DNA of 64,000 nucleotides from positions 1-64,000 of the forward strand of contig NZ_JANQOO010000018.1 of assembly GCF_028285715.1 (NCBI RefSeq), given 5' to 3'. How positions within the stretch are numbered: position 1 is the first letter of the stretch; the number at the start of each line of letters is the position of its first letter. Under the pieces are notes generated by a model, which made no database searches, was not told the DNA's origin, and saw nothing but the letters and a program-made list of their open reading frames with translations. A program made the translations under genes and the position numbers. This document shows positions 34,832 through 43,804 of this stretch, piece by piece. Source of the stretch: Ulvibacterium sp. (GTDB taxonomy: Bacteria; Bacteroidota; Bacteroidia; Flavobacteriales; Flavobacteriaceae).

Positions 34832-35884
34832 TTATCCCAAAGGTCTTTCCAAGAGCTGTAACGTCATATCCTCCGTGTTCAATCGGGCCTTAACCCCAAT
34901 GGGAAAGGTAAAGTTTTGGGCTACATGGCCAAAGCTCATGCCGTATACCGAGGGTATTTTCAAAGGCCCTATTCTATCCATAATCACCTCTTTTAAACTA
35001 AAGGAATCCGGATTGGTAGATGAATTGCAGCCCGCACTTACACCAAAAAGTATACCTGCGGCCTTGGAAAATGACTGGCCTGCCAGTAACTGTGTCAACA
35101 TGCGGTCGATACGATAGGGTGCTTCTTCAACATCTTCTATACAGACAAGGGAATCTGTAAAATCAATTTCATGCGGCGTTCCGATGAGTGCATTGATAAG
35201 GGTTAAACTACCACCTAAAAGTCTACCCTCTCCTATACCAGGAGTGATGACATAACGTTCATATTCAGGATTCTCCCTTATTCGTTGATTTTTGATTTTG
35301 GCATTTTGGATGAGCAGTTGATCTTGGGGATGCATTACCACTTTTTGTAATTGCTCAATACTATAAGGGTCGTTGAGTGTACTCCCCACAGGACCATGAA
35401 AGGTAATAAGTCCGGTTTCCGTAAAGATACCGTTCAGAAGTGCCGTAATATCGCTAAAACCGATAAAAACCTTAGGGTTTTTTTTAATGCTTTCATAGTC
35501 CACCAGATGCATGATTCGGGTGCAACCATACCCTCCTCTGGCGCATAGAATACCGTCTACGTCAGGATTGGCGAACATATGATTTACATCTTTGACCCTT
35601 TGGGCATCGGTATTACTAAAATAGCCATGCTTTGACAAGATACGTTCCGTATGATAGGGAACAAGACCCATTGCCCTTAGCGCAGTTTTTGCCTCTTCCA
35701 GAACTTCTTCATTTATGGCATATCCAGGGGCGATTAAGCCCACAACATTGCCTTTACGTAATTGTGGGGGGAAAATACGTTCGTTCTCAAAAATGGAATT
35801 ACCGTTACCGAAAGCGTCATTTGGGAGCATCATTGTAGCCGAAATACCAAGAACCGAGCCGATAAATTGTCTTCTTTTTTGCAT
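34832..35884 (-). CDS. S66 LD-carboxypeptidase, exported
   Basis: 350 aa from MQKRRQFIGSVLG at 35884; the longer frame to 35986 adds a hydrophobic stretch unlike the family. The KRRQFIG start is a Tat-like signal. The S66 catalytic triad is visible: nucleophile Ser in FIGFSDITALL, Glu in CIEDVEEAPYRIDRM and His in SFGHVAQNF. Members cleave the LD-peptide bond of murein tetrapeptides during wall recycling, or hydrolyse microcin C-like compounds (MccF). Recycling enzymes are usually cytoplasmic, so the export signal is unusual, though common in Bacteroidetes. It is convergent with recQ. Confidence 0.85.
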   Translation of the reverse strand: MQKRRQFIGSVLGISATMMLPNDAFGNGNSIFENERIFPPQLRKGNVVGLIAPGYAINEEVLEEAKTALRAMGLVPYHTERILSKHGYFSNTDAQRVKDVNHMFANPDVDGILCARGGYGCTRIMHLVDYESIKKNPKVFIGFSDITALLNGIFTETGLITFHGPVGSTLNDPYSIEQLQKVVMHPQDQLLIQNAKIKNQRIRENPEYERYVITPGIGEGRLLGGSLTLINALIGTPHEIDFTDSLVCIEDVEEAPYRIDRMLTQLLAGQSFSKAAGILFGVSAGCNSSTNPDSFSLKEVIMDRIGPLKIPSVYGMSFGHVAQNFTFPIGVKARLNTEDMTLQLLERPLG

Positions 35885-36048
35885 GGGTCTGTATAAAAAC
35901 AACCTGAAAATAATAAATTTAAACAAGACCAAATATGCAAAAAATATACTTTTAAAATCCCTAAAGGCGGGCATGGATAAATGCAATATAGCCCCCTACA
36001 TTTGCGAAAAAATAACACTTTGATTATAAGTCAACTTTGAAAAATAGA

Positions 36049-36082
36049 AAAGCCGTTGAAAAATGTATTCCTCAACGGCTTT
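36049..36082 (-). terminator. Terminator of the gene at 36111
   Basis: AAAGCCGTTGA (36049-36059) pairs perfectly with TCAACGGCTTT (36072-36082). On the minus strand the stem is followed by TCTATTTTT. It lies just after the stop of the carboxypeptidase-regulatory-domain protein and may also serve the other strand. Confidence 0.75.
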
Positions 36083-36110
36083 GCATATGTATTACTATTA
36101 TCCGATAGTA

Positions 36111-37439
36111 TTAAGGAGCGGATGCCCCACCTCTGGACTTGGCTCTTTTCAGTTGCCGTTGTATCTTTTTAATAGCGGATTCAATGGATTTTTCCGGTTC
36201 TATTATATTGTACTCCCCCCAGAAATCGGGATCCGAAAAACCACTGGCAGCCTCCGCCAAAATAATGGAAGACCTGATTCTTTCCTTTGATTTTGGGAAT
36301 TCACTGGACAAGTTTTTCTCCCAATCCGTAACGGCCATTTCACAGGTCATACTATAAACTGAATTGAACAGCCTTTTATCCCAATTGACTTTGAACTCCA
36401 GAAGCACATTGCTATAACCGTAGTACCATTTGCCATTTTTTTCCCGATAGTCTACCCTGTATGCCACTTCATTGGGCCATACCCTGGCATTTGAAGGCTT
36501 CTTTCTGACGAACATTCTGGAAGCCAAATTCTTATCCGTTATGTTTAGTGAGAATATGGCACTGGTAAGAATCCTGTTCTGGACGTCTATATAAAGTTTT
36601 CCCTTATATAGTGGTTCCGGAATACTACTGTGCTGTTCAAAGTTAACCACATAAATTAGCTTGTCGTTGACCCGGGTCGAACGATCAAACTCGAATACGT
36701 ACTTATCTATGGACTGCTCCGTAAAGATATACTCAGGATATTTCATTACATCCACAAAAAGGGTGTTGAAGGGACCGCCCTGAAGTTTTAGGGCTACCGT
36801 ATCCAACTTGCTATAGTCCGTACTTTTTCTGGACTTATACAATTGTACAGCGTCCCTACGTGGTGATGTATAGGGGGTTTTATAGATATTGACCACTGCT
36901 TCGGACAAGGAAACATTTTTTCTTCTTTTTTTTATGGTCTCCCTATAAAAGGCTGTCATTAAAGTAGGATCATCAAAATAATTGTCCCCTTTTCTTTTTA
37001 AGGTCTGCCTGACCAATTCACCGGCGCTCTTTGGGATTTCGATATTCACCTCGGAGAGTTCCGTTACGGAAACCTCCATGAGTATCTTATTGTTATTGCT
37101 TTCAAATTGGGCTAAAGGTACTATCTTGTCCTTGTACCCCAAGAAAGAGACCGTAACGTTACCCTCTGTTATGTCCTTAGGTACTTTAAGGGCAAACTCG
37201 CCCTCCGTATTGGTAATGGTACTTATATTGGTTCCCTCAATGGTCAGGGTGGCGAATACCAACGGTTTTTTGTTGGATGCATCCATTACTTCTCCCTTAT
37301 ATTGATTAAAGGAAATCTCCTGTTGTTGATCGTTTTGGAAAAAAGCGGATGCCCTATGTGTTCCGATTACCCCAATGAGAAACACTATCAATAATGCCGC
37401 CACTAGGGATTTGTTGGGTAATTGTATAAAATTCTGCAT
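36111..37439 (-). CDS. Exported protein with carboxypeptidase-like regulatory domain
   Basis: 442 aa. A signal anchor/peptide (about 12-32) precedes a carboxypeptidase D regulatory-like beta-sandwich (about 47-125: YKGEVMDASNKKPLVFATLTIEGTN, TITNTEGEFALKVP), the plug-like domain common at the start of TonB-dependent and surface proteins in Bacteroidetes. The remaining 300 residues are rich in beta strands and Tyr/Arg and resemble the DUF5686-type region, but no barrel end is clear. The C-terminus is Lys/Arg-rich. Location is probably periplasm or outer membrane. Function unknown. A strong terminator follows. Confidence 0.68.
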   Translation of the reverse strand: MQNFIQLPNKSLVAALLIVFLIGVIGTHRASAFFQNDQQQEISFNQYKGEVMDASNKKPLVFATLTIEGTNISTITNTEGEFALKVPKDITEGNVTVSFLGYKDKIVPLAQFESNNNKILMEVSVTELSEVNIEIPKSAGELVRQTLKRKGDNYFDDPTLMTAFYRETIKKRRKNVSLSEAVVNIYKTPYTSPRRDAVQLYKSRKSTDYSKLDTVALKLQGGPFNTLFVDVMKYPEYIFTEQSIDKYVFEFDRSTRVNDKLIYVVNFEQHSSIPEPLYKGKLYIDVQNRILTSAIFSLNITDKNLASRMFVRKKPSNARVWPNEVAYRVDYREKNGKWYYGYSNVLLEFKVNWDKRLFNSVYSMTCEMAVTDWEKNLSSEFPKSKERIRSSIILAEAASGFSDPDFWGEYNIIEPEKSIESAIKKIQRQLKRAKSRGGASAP

Positions 37440-37704
37440 TGCGATTAATATTTGGCACTCAACGAATTAAGTTAACTCTAAGGTACGCATTTTTAACGAA
37501 ATACTTTGTTAAAAAGATGGTAATAAACCCTATTTGTTCGTATCTTTTCAGGATTGTGCATGGTATTCTTCCATTTTACTTTTTGTATTGAAATTGAACC
37601 ACGGGACAACCGCATTTGCACTATGCAAACCTCTGCATCCTTAAAAAATGAAACCTGGGAAATAGTCGTCGGTACTATAATAGTTGGGGTTTTCAATCAT
37701 CTTT

Positions 37705-38451
37705 TTATCTCCTGTGGCCGGCATCATGGGTCTTGGAAGAGGCCTTGACCAGTCGATGGATTTCGTTGAGCTCGGTTTGGCTTAGATACCGCCATTGCCC
37801 CGTCGGGACGTCCAATTTGATATTCATAATACGGACACGTTTCAAACTTCTTACCCGGTATCCCAGGTATTCGCACATACGGCGTATCTGCCGATTTAAG
37901 CCTTGCGTCAACACGATCCTGAATTCCCGTTGACCAGTTTGCTCCACTTTACATTTGCGCGTCACCGTGTTCAATATAGGTATGCCATTAGACATTTTGT
38001 ACACGAAATCGTAGTCTATAGGCTTGTTGATGGTAACGAGATATTCCTTCTCATGCCGGTTTCTTGCCCTTAGGATTTTGTTGACAATATCCCCATCGTT
38101 GGTCAGAAAGATGAGGCCCTCGCTCATTTTGTCCAAGCGGCCTATAGGAAAAATACGTTTAGGGTAACCAATATAATCTATAATATTGTCCTTCTCTACC
38201 CGGGTATCCGTGGTACAAACGACACCAATAGGTTTATTGAAGGCCAAATAGACCGGTTTTTCCTTGGGTTCTGAAATAAGTTCCCCATCCACATGAACGG
38301 TATCGTTTTCCGAAACCTTGGAACCCATTTCGGGGATTTGCCCGTTTACAGTAACACGGCCCTGCCCAATAAGCTTATCTGCCTCACGACGTGAGCAATA
38401 ACCGACTTCGCTTAGGAACTTGTTGATTCGAATGGATTTTGGGTCGGACAC
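37705..38451 (-). CDS. rluF: 23S rRNA pseudouridine synthase RluF-type
   Basis: 248 aa. An N-terminal S4 RNA-binding domain (about 8-60) is followed by the RsuA/RluB/E/F catalytic domain with GRLDKMSEGL, catalytic Asp107. The HEKEYLVTI and RMCEYLGYRVRSLKRVRI blocks are those of RluF, which modifies U2604 of 23S rRNA. The last 15 residues are a basic tail (KTHDAGHRR). It stands alone, with a 265-bp gap downstream toward 37440 in which I see no supportable gene. Confidence 0.88.
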   Translation of the reverse strand: MSDPKSIRINKFLSEVGYCSRREADKLIGQGRVTVNGQIPEMGSKVSENDTVHVDGELISEPKEKPVYLAFNKPIGVVCTTDTRVEKDNIIDYIGYPKRIFPIGRLDKMSEGLIFLTNDGDIVNKILRARNRHEKEYLVTINKPIDYDFVYKMSNGIPILNTVTRKCKVEQTGQREFRIVLTQGLNRQIRRMCEYLGYRVRSLKRVRIMNIKLDVPTGQWRYLSQTELNEIHRLVKASSKTHDAGHRR

Positions 38452-38563
38452 TTCTAATTATTTGGAATTTGCAAAGATAGCCTTTTTGATCGGGCCCCCT
38501 TATAAATATGTGCATACGGTCATTGTCAATTTCAATGCAAGATGACCTTGGGGACGCTTTCCT

Positions 38564-39076
38564 CTAAATACGATACACCTTTGTTTCCAATGTTTTTGAA
38601 TCAAGTATAAGAAAGGTGGCCGGAATGGTCTTTAAATTACCGCCATGGAATCCCATAAGCGTCCCTGGATTGATAAAAAGCGTGTCGTTGAGGGTTTCGT
38701 GGGCTACCAAGTTGTGGTTATGTCCGTAGCACACCACGTCGAACGCCCCATGCTCGGCCAATATTCTAGCTTTTTCCGGATAGTGGTTCATGGCGAAGGA
38801 TTTCCCGCCCAATTCTCCCCGAAAGTATTCCCCGTGTATGGTAATATTTGGGTACTCCTTTGATACACCGATCAAGGAGGCGACATCGCCATCATTGTTG
38901 CCCAGTACAATATGGATGGGTTGTGAATAGGCCCGTCCAAGCAGTTTAATAATAAAAGGTGAACAGAGATCTCCACAGCATAACAGGGTTTCCGTAGTTT
39001 GCAACTCAGGTTCGGCAAGGGCCTTCTGAAGATTGTCTGTATGATCATGAATGTCTGAAAGGATGGCAATTTTCAT
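38564..39076 (-). CDS. YfcE/MJ0936-type metallophosphoesterase
   Basis: 170 aa. Metal-binding motifs: SDIHDH (Asp8, His10), CGDL (Asp36), GNNDGD (Asn60) and GHNHN near residue 115. This is the small calcineurin-like phosphodiesterase family that hydrolyses phosphodiesters with Mn or Ni. Natural substrate is unknown. It is divergent from the catabolic operon beginning at 39217, and its start is 65 bp from the GntR-type palindrome, so it could be affected by that site. Confidence 0.85.
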   Translation of the reverse strand: MKIAILSDIHDHTDNLQKALAEPELQTTETLLCCGDLCSPFIIKLLGRAYSQPIHIVLGNNDGDVASLIGVSKEYPNITIHGEYFRGELGGKSFAMNHYPEKARILAEHGAFDVVCYGHNHNLVAHETLNDTLFINPGTLMGFHGGNLKTIPATFLILDSKTLETKVYRI

Positions 39077-39140
39077 GGTAAGGAAGATTAAGCTTTTGGG
39101 ATTAAAACCCTTTGCGAATTTAACAATATTAAACCATAAA

Positions 39141-39158
39141 AACTTGTACGTACAAGTT
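39141..39158. promoter_or_regulatory. 18-bp perfect palindrome, likely GntR/HutC-type operator
   Basis: AACTTGTACGTACAAGTT. The core TTGTACGTACAA has the form of known HutC-subfamily sites (for example the TTGTATATACAA site of TreR). It overlaps the -33 TTG of the operon promoter, so the bound protein would block transcription. The GntR/UTRA gene at 48652, at the far end of the operon, is the obvious binder. Confidence 0.7.
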
Positions 39159-39174
39159 GCTTTGGCTATCTTTA
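39144..39174 (+). promoter_or_regulatory. Promoter of the sugar-oxidation operon
   Basis: TTG (39144-39146), a 20-nt spacer and TATCTTTA (39167-39174) fit TTG-N19/20-TAnnTTTG with one mismatch in the last base. Transcription would start near 39180, about 37 nt before the ATG at 39217. Confidence 0.55.
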
Positions 39175-39216
39175 GCCAGTCCCAAATTAATTCGCGTCAA
39201 TCTACCTTTTCTCAAC

Positions 39217-40146
39217 ATGGAAAAAATGAATAGAAGAAGTTTTGTTCAAAAATCAAGTTTGGGCTCCGCGGGCCTGTTATTATCGCCAAGTAGTCTACTA
39301 GGTTCATTCAAACAATATACGGTCCAAAACAAAATTCCCATTAGCGCCCATCTCTGGATTTATGCCAGTAAATTTCCTCCGAATTGGGATTGCACCCCTG
39401 TTTTGGATACCGTTTTTTCTGATTTGAGCTATGCGGGTATGGCAGGTGTGGAAATTATGGAGGGTCAGTTGCGTCATGACGATTCCGTGCAACGCTTAAG
39501 CGCACTCATAGAAAAATATAAGCTACCTGTTTCAGGATCTTCCTATGGGGTGGGTATTCGGATGTGGGATATTACACGTCATAAAGCTATCATGAAAGAC
39601 ATTGAGACTGTGGTTCCACGATTGGCCCAGGTCGGCGGCAAAACATTTGGTATATCCGTGGGGGCCAAGAAAGATGGTCTTAAAACAGAGGCCGAACTCG
39701 ATGCGCAAGCAGCACTTTTAAAAAAAGTTAGGTCCGTATGTGAAGACAATGGTATAGAGGCCAATTTGCACAATCATACGTATGAGGTGGAAAACGACCT
39801 TCACGATTTAAAGGGAACCTTGGACAGGATTCCCGATTTTGTGCTGGGTCCGGATCTCAATTGGCTGATAAGAGGAGGTGTAGATCCGGTAGATTTTATC
39901 AATACCTACGGGTCGCAAATTGTATACCTCCATATTCGGGATCAGTACAAAGATGGCACTTGGTCGGAATATGTGGGTCAAGGTGATACGGATTTTGTAC
40001 CCATAGCGGCCGCCCTTAAAGCCCAGAGTTTTATGGGAAAAGCCGCAATAGAATTGGCATTTCCCAATGATTTTGTGCCAAAAAACGAGTTAAGGGAGGA
40101 TTGGAAAATGAGCCGGGAATTTGTGGAAAATACTTTTGATTGGTAA
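39217..40146 (+). CDS. Tat-exported TIM-barrel sugar isomerase/epimerase
   Basis: 309 aa from MEKMNRRSFVQKS at 39217; the open frame continues upstream through the operator and promoter and is not used. The NRRSFVQKS motif is a twin-arginine signal followed by a hydrophobic stretch (GSAGLLLSPSSLLG). The body is a xylose-isomerase-like AP-endonuclease-2 barrel: metal ligands are suggested by GVEIMEGQL, EANLHNHTYE, VLGPDLNWL and HIRDQYKDG. Members isomerise or epimerise sugars, and some process 3-keto sugars. First gene of the operon; a 134-bp gap separates it from the next gene. Substrate is unknown. Confidence 0.83.
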   Translation: MEKMNRRSFVQKSSLGSAGLLLSPSSLLGSFKQYTVQNKIPISAHLWIYASKFPPNWDCTPVLDTVFSDLSYAGMAGVEIMEGQLRHDDSVQRLSALIEKYKLPVSGSSYGVGIRMWDITRHKAIMKDIETVVPRLAQVGGKTFGISVGAKKDGLKTEAELDAQAALLKKVRSVCEDNGIEANLHNHTYEVENDLHDLKGTLDRIPDFVLGPDLNWLIRGGVDPVDFINTYGSQIVYLHIRDQYKDGTWSEYVGQGDTDFVPIAAALKAQSFMGKAAIELAFPNDFVPKNELREDWKMSREFVENTFDW

Positions 40147-40280
40147 AGTAATAACAAAGTTCTATTTTCAAGCGTACTAATTTTTGAAATTGGGTAATCG
40201 CGCCAAGATAGAGTAATATCGTAATAATTATCTTTAAGGTCCCTTCCAATGAATTAGTAAACCTAAACAATACTACAATC

Positions 40281-41477
40281 ATGAAAATCGCCATGCTGGG
40301 TTCGGGCTTTATCGCCCGTTTTTATGCGGAATCGCTACATGCACAAAGACGCAAAGATCATGTAGTCATGGTCTATTCAAGAAACGAGGCCAATGCCGAA
40401 CGTTTTGCCAAGGACTATGGGCTACCCTTTTATAGCACCTCCATGGAAGAGGCTATTTTGCACCCGGAAGTGGATGTAGTCTTGATTTCCTTGCCCAATC
40501 ACTTGCATGAAACCGCCGTACTGGCCTGTGCCAAGGCTAAAAAACATGTTATTTGTACGAAGCCGCTCGGACGCAATGCCCAAGAGGCCAAACGAATGCT
40601 TGATGCAGTGGAAGAGGCAGGAATTTTCGGGGGTTATCTCGAAGATCTTTGTTATACCCCAAAATTCTTGAAATCGATGGAGAGTATTAACCGTGGGGAT
40701 ATTGGTCGCGTACTTTGGACAAAATCCCGGGAAGCCCATCCCGGTCCCCACAGCGATTGGTTCTGGGACAAGGAAAAATCGGGAGGTGGGGCCATTATCG
40801 ATCTCGGTTGCCACTGTGTGGAAATAAGCCGGAACTTTATAGGGAAGAATATAAAACCCATTGAGGTTATGTGCTGGGCGGATACGCAGGTACACCCTAT
40901 AGATGCCGAGGACCACGCCATTGGTCTGGTGAAGTATGCCAACGGAGCCATTGGACAGTTCGAGGTGAGTTGGACGTTCAGGGGCGGAATGGACCTAAGG
41001 GATGAGGTCATGGGTACCGAAGGTACTATATGGGTCAATAGTTTTTTGCGAACAGGTTTTGAAATGTTCACTACCGGAAAAGGTGGGGATGGTTACGTGG
41101 CGGAAAAAGCGGAATCGAACACGGGCTGGTTGTTTCCGGTCGGTGACGAGGCCCATGAATTGGGATATCCGCACATGTTTACGGATATGTTCACGGCCAT
41201 TGAGGAAAATCGGGACCCCTTGGAAACCTTTTACGATGGCTACGTGGTCAACGCTATCTTGGATGCGGCCTTTAAATCGGCGGAAAGCAAGACCTGGGAA
41301 CCCGTAATTCTAGAGGACTGGCGGGGAGATGAACCTGAAGACCATCAAGAAGACTGGGAATCCTATGACGATGACCATTATCTGATCAAGCAGGAAATTT
41401 TGCCTAATGGGGATGTCACCATAATATTAAAACACAAAAAAACAGGAAAGGTTTCTAGAAAAGTTACTCTATCCTAA
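40281..41477 (+). CDS. Gfo/Idh/MocA family dehydrogenase
   Basis: 398 aa, no signal peptide, so cytoplasmic. Rossmann motif AMLGSGFIARFY (about 4-15); the family EKP motif reads CTKPLG near residue 93. The C-terminal alpha/beta domain contains GGGAIIDLGCHCVE near 170, with the catalytic His region. The last 60 residues form a charged extension (DWRGDEPEDHQEDWESYDDDH) not usual in the family. It oxidises or reduces a sugar or cyclitol hydroxyl with NAD(P). Between the exported isomerase and the GMC oxidoreductase, it may handle the keto-sugar made by the latter. Confidence 0.87.
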   Translation: MKIAMLGSGFIARFYAESLHAQRRKDHVVMVYSRNEANAERFAKDYGLPFYSTSMEEAILHPEVDVVLISLPNHLHETAVLACAKAKKHVICTKPLGRNAQEAKRMLDAVEEAGIFGGYLEDLCYTPKFLKSMESINRGDIGRVLWTKSREAHPGPHSDWFWDKEKSGGGAIIDLGCHCVEISRNFIGKNIKPIEVMCWADTQVHPIDAEDHAIGLVKYANGAIGQFEVSWTFRGGMDLRDEVMGTEGTIWVNSFLRTGFEMFTTGKGGDGYVAEKAESNTGWLFPVGDEAHELGYPHMFTDMFTAIEENRDPLETFYDGYVVNAILDAAFKSAESKTWEPVILEDWRGDEPEDHQEDWESYDDDHYLIKQEILPNGDVTIILKHKKTGKVSRKVTLS

Positions 41478-41521
41478 TATATACAATCTTGTGACTAACG
41501 TCTCAAATCTAACATCTTAAC

Positions 41522-43219
41522 ATGTACATCAACGGAAAGGCAACTGCCAACAATACCTACGACGCCATTGTCATAGGTTCCGGTATAAGCGGAGGTTGGG
41601 CCGCTAAGGAATTATGCGAAAAGGGATTGAAAACGCTGGTTCTGGAACGTGGCCGAATGGTAAGGCATATAGAGGATTATGTTACGGCCAGCAAGCATCC
41701 ATGGGAGTTCAAACATCGCGGGACCCTTCCACAAAAAATCAAGGAGGAAAACCCGGTGGTGAGTCGTTGCTATGCTTTCAATGAAGGTACAGAGCATTTT
41801 TTCGTAAAGGACACCGAACATCCCTACGAACAGTCCAAACCCTTTGATTGGATACGCGGCTATCAGGTGGGCGGTAAGTCCTTACTTTGGGCACGATGGA
41901 CACAACGCTGGAGTGATCTTGATTTTGAGGCCAATGCCAAGGAAGGTATTGCGGTCGATTGGCCCATACGGTACAAGGACATCGCTCCCTGGTACAGCTA
42001 TGTAGAAAGGTTTGTGGGCATTAGTGGGAACAGGGATGGGCTTTCGGTCATTCCAGATGGTGAATTTCTACCACCCATGGAAATGAACTGTCTTGAAAAA
42101 CATGTAAAGGAGCAATTGGCAAAACATTACGATGATCGCCACCTAGTGATTTCCAGAACTGCCAACCTTACTACAAGGCATGAGGGTCGCGGCCCTTGCC
42201 AATACCGCAGCTTATGTAATCGTGGTTGCCCTTTTGGGGGGTATTTTAGTAGCAATTCCTCCACGCTTCCAGCCGCGGAGAAAACAGGAAACCTTACCAT
42301 CCGACCTTTTTCCGTAGCACAATCCATAATTTACGACGAAGCTTCCGGGAAGGCTAGTGGTGTACGCATCGTAGATGGCAATACCAAGGAAAGCATAGAA
42401 TATTTTGCCAAAATCCTCTTTGTAAACGGTTCTACCCTAAATTCTACTCTTTTGCTCATGAATTCCACTTCTTCCCGTTTTCCAAACGGTATGGGCAATG
42501 ATTGTGGTGAATTGGGCCACAACTTAATGGACCACAATTACAACTGTAAAGTCCAAGGAGAGTATAATGGTTTCAAGGATAAGTACTACTCCGGAAGACG
42601 GCCGACCGGAACCTATCTGGCCCGGTTTAGAAATTTTGGTAGGGACAAACAGAAAGATTTCAAACGTGGCTATGCCTATGCTGCCGGAGGTTCAAGGTCA
42701 GCCCAGACCGAGCTGAGCAAAACGGTCATTGGGGAACCCTTAAAGACCGATTTGACACATTTGGGACCTTGGAAGTTTGGTTTTAGTGGTATGGGCGAAT
42801 GTCTTCCTTATCACGAAAACAAAGTAACCTTAAGTAAGGACAAGACCGATGAATGGGGTATGCCTTTATTGAACATTGATGCAGAATACAAGGAGAACGA
42901 GGGTGCTATGACCAAGGACATGGTCAATACGGCTATGGAAATGTTGGATGCCATGAACTTTAAGAATATAGAGGATAAGAAGCAGGTTCGAAATATAGGT
43001 CTGAACATTCACGAAATGGGAACTGCCCGAATGGGGCGTGACCCGAAGACCTCCGTACTTAATGGTAATAATCAGGTTTGGGGTGCCAAAAACGTTTTTG
43101 TGACGGATGGTGCCTGTATGACCTCGAGCGCCTGCCAAAATCCATCGTTGACCTATATGGCGCTAACGGCCCGAGCTACGGATTTTGCCGTTGGTGAATT
43201 AAAGAAAATGAATATCTAA
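41522..43219 (+). CDS. GMC oxidoreductase (glucoside/sugar dehydrogenase large subunit)
   Basis: 565 aa. FAD-binding motif IVIGSGISGGWAAKEL near 17-32, GMC catalytic His497 in NIHEMGTARMG and Asn540 in ACQNPSLTY. A Cys cluster (Cys226, Cys232, Cys236 in CQYRSLCNRGC) may hold an iron-sulfur cluster, as in the catalytic subunits of bacterial FAD-dependent sugar dehydrogenases. There is no signal peptide. In related complexes the large subunit is exported by hitch-hiking on the small subunit, which is encoded 9 bp downstream. Likely reaction: oxidation of a sugar or glycoside hydroxyl (for instance C3) with electrons passed to the respiratory chain. Confidence 0.87.
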   Translation: MYINGKATANNTYDAIVIGSGISGGWAAKELCEKGLKTLVLERGRMVRHIEDYVTASKHPWEFKHRGTLPQKIKEENPVVSRCYAFNEGTEHFFVKDTEHPYEQSKPFDWIRGYQVGGKSLLWARWTQRWSDLDFEANAKEGIAVDWPIRYKDIAPWYSYVERFVGISGNRDGLSVIPDGEFLPPMEMNCLEKHVKEQLAKHYDDRHLVISRTANLTTRHEGRGPCQYRSLCNRGCPFGGYFSSNSSTLPAAEKTGNLTIRPFSVAQSIIYDEASGKASGVRIVDGNTKESIEYFAKILFVNGSTLNSTLLLMNSTSSRFPNGMGNDCGELGHNLMDHNYNCKVQGEYNGFKDKYYSGRRPTGTYLARFRNFGRDKQKDFKRGYAYAAGGSRSAQTELSKTVIGEPLKTDLTHLGPWKFGFSGMGECLPYHENKVTLSKDKTDEWGMPLLNIDAEYKENEGAMTKDMVNTAMEMLDAMNFKNIEDKKQVRNIGLNIHEMGTARMGRDPKTSVLNGNNQVWGAKNVFVTDGACMTSSACQNPSLTYMALTARATDFAVGELKKMNI

Positions 43220-43228
43220 GCTATACCA

Positions 43229-43804
43229 ATGCTACGAAAAACGTTTATCAATCGGTTGGCCCTAGGAAGCGGAAGTACCCTTTTGCTTCCGGCTACAAGC
43301 TTACTACAGGGATGTGAATATCAACCGACCCGAAGAACAGTCCTATCCGATACCGATATTCCACTTCTGGATGAATTGGGGAATACCATTATTCCGGATA
43401 CCACTTCTTCTCCTGGCGCCAAAGCGGCAAAGATTGGAGAATATATACTGCTTATGTATTCGGATTGCATGCCGAAGGAGGAGCAAAATATCTTTCTAAA
43501 CGGAATCAATGAATTGGATTCGAGGGCAGCAAAGACTTTTTCAAGCTCTTTTATTCAGGCCGATTCCTCCCAAAAACTTCAATTATTGGAAGTTGTGCAG
43601 ACCGAGGCAACAGCGTATCGTCTTAAAATGGAAAAGGAGGAAAAGGCATTGCCCCATTATTTTGACCTTTTAAAGGGTTTGACGATTTCGGGATACTTTT
43701 CCTCGGAAATTGGAATGACCCAGGCTAGAAATTATCTCCCAATTCCGGGAAAATTTGAAGCCTGTATGCCATATGATCAGGATGATAAACCTTGGGCAAC
43801 ATGA
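43229..43804 (+). CDS. Small subunit of a GMC dehydrogenase (gluconate 2-dehydrogenase subunit 3 family), lipoprotein
   Basis: 191 aa. The N-terminus LRKTFINRLALGSGSTLLL is followed by LLQGC (Cys29), a lipobox, so the subunit is probably an anchored lipoprotein; the basic start (LRK) is only weakly Tat-like. The body fits the gluconate 2-dehydrogenase subunit 3 family (LDELGNTIIPDTTSSPGAKAA near 50). It would carry and anchor the GMC subunit encoded just upstream. Its stop overlaps the SDR start in ATGA, a coupled junction. Confidence 0.82.
   Translation: MLRKTFINRLALGSGSTLLLPATSLLQGCEYQPTRRTVLSDTDIPLLDELGNTIIPDTTSSPGAKAAKIGEYILLMYSDCMPKEEQNIFLNGINELDSRAAKTFSSSFIQADSSQKLQLLEVVQTEATAYRLKMEKEEKALPHYFDLLKGLTISGYFSSEIGMTQARNYLPIPGKFEACMPYDQDDKPWAT

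Noticed and set aside
37493-37748. Two short open frames, one on each strand, in the gap before rluF
   Set aside because: They overlap each other, have no recognisable signal or domain, and one runs into rluF; no support beyond openness.
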